Source: Clostridiaceae bacterium (GTDB lineage: Bacteria; Bacillota; Clostridia; Lutisporales; Lutisporaceae). Taken from it: 6,348 nt of DNA. Both the position numbers and the translations under genes were made by a program. Below the pieces are notes generated by a model. It saw only the letters and a list, made by a program, of their open reading frames with translations. It was not told the origin of the DNA and searched no databases. The DNA is taken from contig JAQVFD010000131.1 in NCBI GenBank assembly GCA_028697435.1, positions 1 through 6,348 on the forward strand, written 5' to 3'. Positions 5,235 through 6,348 of this stretch are shown here, piece by piece. Every line of letters begins with the position of its first letter. Position 1 is the stretch's first letter.

Positions 5235-5296
5235 CAAAGGCGGCTTCGCCGCATTTGAAGCCCATGTGCCTTTTCCGGAGGAAATTCTGGCACGGG
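5235..5296 (+). repeat. GC-rich island with hairpins, possible dispersed repeat or leader RNA structure
   Basis: From 5239 to 5296 GC is 35 of 58 bases (60%), inside a strongly AT-rich spacer. The first hairpin pairs CAAA-G-GCGGC (5235-5244) with GCCGC-A-TTTG (5248-5257) around a TTC loop, with one G-A mismatch. The second pairs CCC and GTGCC (5261-5263, 5266-5270) with GGCAC and GGG (5289-5296), enclosing TTTCC/GGAAA. GGCTTC (5242-5247) can pair instead with GAAGCC (5257-5262), which breaks the first hairpin. The base composition suggests an inserted palindromic repeat; a regulatory RNA is the alternative. Pairings were found by eye, without energies. Confidence 0.45.
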
Positions 5297-5311
5297 CAGT
5301 CAAATCAAGAT

Positions 5312-5354
5312 TTTATATTTTATAGGAAAGTCATACTTTACTATAAAATATAAA
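5312..5354 (+). promoter_or_regulatory. 43-base imperfect palindrome, candidate operator and promoter of the decarboxylase
   Basis: TTTATATTTTATAG (5312-5325) and CTATAAAATATAAA (5341-5354) form a perfect 14-bp inverted repeat. Inside, AAAGT (5327-5331) and ACTTT (5335-5339) pair around CAT, after one G-A mismatch. The arms contain a possible -35, TTTATA (5319-5324), and -10, TATAAA (5342-5347), 17 bases apart. A symmetric site over a promoter suits a dimeric regulator, but an RNA hairpin in a leader is equally possible. The symmetry is seen directly; the function is inferred. Confidence 0.45.
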
Positions 5355-5356
5355 TT

Positions 5357-5375
5357 TTATCAATTACTTTGATAA
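5357..5375 (+). repeat. Small palindrome just before the decarboxylase ribosome binding site
   Basis: TTATCAA (5357-5363) and TTGATAA (5369-5375) are exact inverted repeats around a 5-base centre. They end 3 bases before the GGAAGGAAG Shine-Dalgarno stretch. It may be an operator half-site pair or a weak leader hairpin; in AT-rich DNA a 7-base match can also be chance. Confidence 0.3.
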
Positions 5376-5394
5376 GCGGAAGGAAGTGTAATTA

Positions 5395-6348
5395 ATGTAC
5401 AAGTTAGACCAGACAAAAACCCCTATGTTTGATGCCCTACTCGAATATCATAACAACGATACTATTCCTTTTCATGTTCCGGGGCATAAGCGCGGACAGG
5501 GAATGGTCAGTAAGTTTAAAGATTTCGTGGGTACTAATGTCTTATCAATAGATGTAACGGTTTTTCATCAAGTTGACAGCCTTCATAAACCTACAGGCGT
5601 TATTAAGGAAGCACAAGAACTTGCTGCCGATGCTTATAATGCAGATTACACTTTTTTTTCGATACACGGAACCTCCGGTGCAATACAGGCAATGGTAATG
5701 AGCGTTGTAAATCAGGGAGACAAAATAATAATCCCCAGAAATGTTCATAAATCAATAACTGCAGGTATAATTCTGAGCGGTGCCCAACCTGTATATATGC
5801 ATCCTGAAATTGACACAAACGTTGGATTGGCGCTTAATGTTACCCCTGATACAGTCAGAAAAGCACTGGAGCAAAACAGAGATGCCAAGGCTGCACTTAT
5901 TGTAAATCCAACTTATTATGGTGTTTCAACAGATATTGCAGAAATTGCTAAAATAGTTCACGAATATAATATTCCTCTTATAGTTGATGAAGCCCACGGA
6001 CCTCACCTGCACTTCAACAGCAAGCTTCCAATTTCAGCAATGGATGCGGGAGCAGACATATGTGCTCAAAGTACTCATAAAATAGTGGGTTCCATGACAC
6101 AAAGCTCTTTACTGCATGTAAAAAAAGGATTCGTAGATGTTAACAGAGTCAAAACCGTCATGAGCCTTTTACAGACCACAAGCCCATCATATGTACTCCT
6201 GGCTTCACTTGATTGCGCCAGGATGCAAATGGCTACTGAGGGGAAAAAGCTTGTTGACGATGCAATAGAGTTAGCCAATTATGCAAGAGAAAGAATCAAC
6301 AAAATCGAAGGCTTATACTGTTTTGGCGAAGAGGTTCTTGAGAAAAAA
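5395..6348 (+). CDS. Orn/Lys/Arg decarboxylase, short form, speA-type (cut by window edge)
   Basis: A PLP-dependent fold-type I decarboxylase; 318 codons are present and the reading frame is open to the window end. Gram-positive members run to about 480-490 residues, so roughly two thirds is here. The ATG at 5395 has AGGAAG (5381-5386) with an 8-base spacer. Motifs: FHVPGHKRG at 26-34; IHGTSGA at 90-96, for the cofactor phosphate; PRNVHKS at 114-120; NPTYYGV at 174-180; VDEAHGPH at 197-204, with Asp198 and His201 around the PLP ring; and STHK at 226-229, whose Lys229 should form the Schiff base. The PLP domain starts almost at residue 1, so it lacks the wing domain of the large E. coli enzymes. 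The neighbouring speE favours arginine decarboxylation to agmatine for polyamine synthesis. Lysine or ornithine as substrate cannot be excluded from the sequence. Upstream structures at 5235-5375 suggest regulated expression. Confidence 0.92.
   Translation, partial: MYKLDQTKTPMFDALLEYHNNDTIPFHVPGHKRGQGMVSKFKDFVGTNVLSIDVTVFHQVDSLHKPTGVIKEAQELAADAYNADYTFFSIHGTSGAIQAMVMSVVNQGDKIIIPRNVHKSITAGIILSGAQPVYMHPEIDTNVGLALNVTPDTVRKALEQNRDAKAALIVNPTYYGVSTDIAEIAKIVHEYNIPLIVDEAHGPHLHFNSKLPISAMDAGADICAQSTHKIVGSMTQSSLLHVKKGFVDVNRVKTVMSLLQTTSPSYVLLASLDCARMQMATEGKKLVDDAIELANYARERINKIEGLYCFGEEVLEKK

Larger units (their letters stand above)
5080..5394. other. Intergenic region between speE and the decarboxylase, without a gene
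   Basis: No credible ORF is seen on either strand. In order it holds a candidate promoter (5111-5139), an intrinsic terminator (5186-5223), a GC-rich island with competing hairpins (5235-5296), a 43-base imperfect palindrome with a candidate promoter (5312-5354), a small TTATCAA/TTGATAA palindrome (5357-5375) and the decarboxylase ribosome binding site (5379-5386). I compared it by memory with common riboswitch motifs and recognised none. Confidence 0.8.

Noticed and set aside
5235..5296. Known riboswitch (lysine, guanidine, SAM, c-di-GMP types)
   Set aside because: None of the conserved cores that I know for these classes is present.
5264..5353. Possible 29-codon leader peptide starting at the ATG at 5264
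   Set aside because: It has no ribosome site, lies within a hairpin, and shows no polyamine- or amino-acid-related codon run.
5545..5818. Minus-strand ORFs of 67 and 71 codons (and 6075-6278)
   Set aside because: They are antisense to the decarboxylase, whose catalytic motifs are intact on the plus strand.

Overview
The window looks like chromosome of an AT-rich, endospore-forming Clostridia member. A relative of Ruminiclostridium/Hungateiclostridium is my guess, from gene order and protein similarity alone. No tRNA, rRNA, CRISPR array or insertion sequence is visible.

Left half, minus strand (1-2886): a forespore gene cluster read right to left. It begins with spoIIAA-spoIIAB-sigF, the forespore-specific sigma factor sigma-F with its anti-sigma kinase and anti-anti-sigma factor. 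A promoter matching the sigma-H consensus at every position precedes it, and a hairpin terminator at the sigF stop codon closes it. After the terminator come two overlapping tiny ORFs (53 and 43 codons), spoVAC (TTG start) and the N-terminal 161 codons of spoVAD. The tiny ORFs sit where Bacillus carries spoVAA and spoVAB. A sigma-G-like promoter overlaps the start codon of the first. SpoIIAA, SpoIIAB and sigma-F switch on forespore transcription; SpoVAC and SpoVAD belong to the machinery that loads dipicolinic acid into the spore.

Middle, plus strand (3035-5079): divergent from spoIIA, an extended -10 promoter drives a two-gene operon. The first gene is an MGDG-synthase/UgtP-type GT-B glycosyltransferase. 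The second is spermidine synthase (speE), whose ATG directly follows the TAA of the first.

Right (5080-6348): a 315-base intergenic region is rich in structure. It holds a candidate promoter, a clear intrinsic terminator, a GC-rich (about 60%) island with competing hairpins, and a 43-base imperfect AT-rich palindrome whose arms contain possible -35 and -10 boxes. It precedes a short-form Orn/Lys/Arg decarboxylase (first 318 codons, cut by the window end). Next to speE, this is probably an arginine decarboxylase of polyamine synthesis.

The protein-coding content is conventional and I see no clearly new system. The least explained parts are the two tiny ORFs at 987-1260 and the structured spacer at 5111-5375. 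Two starts deserve correction from the longest-ORF choice: sigF at 2084, and the glycosyltransferase at 3100.
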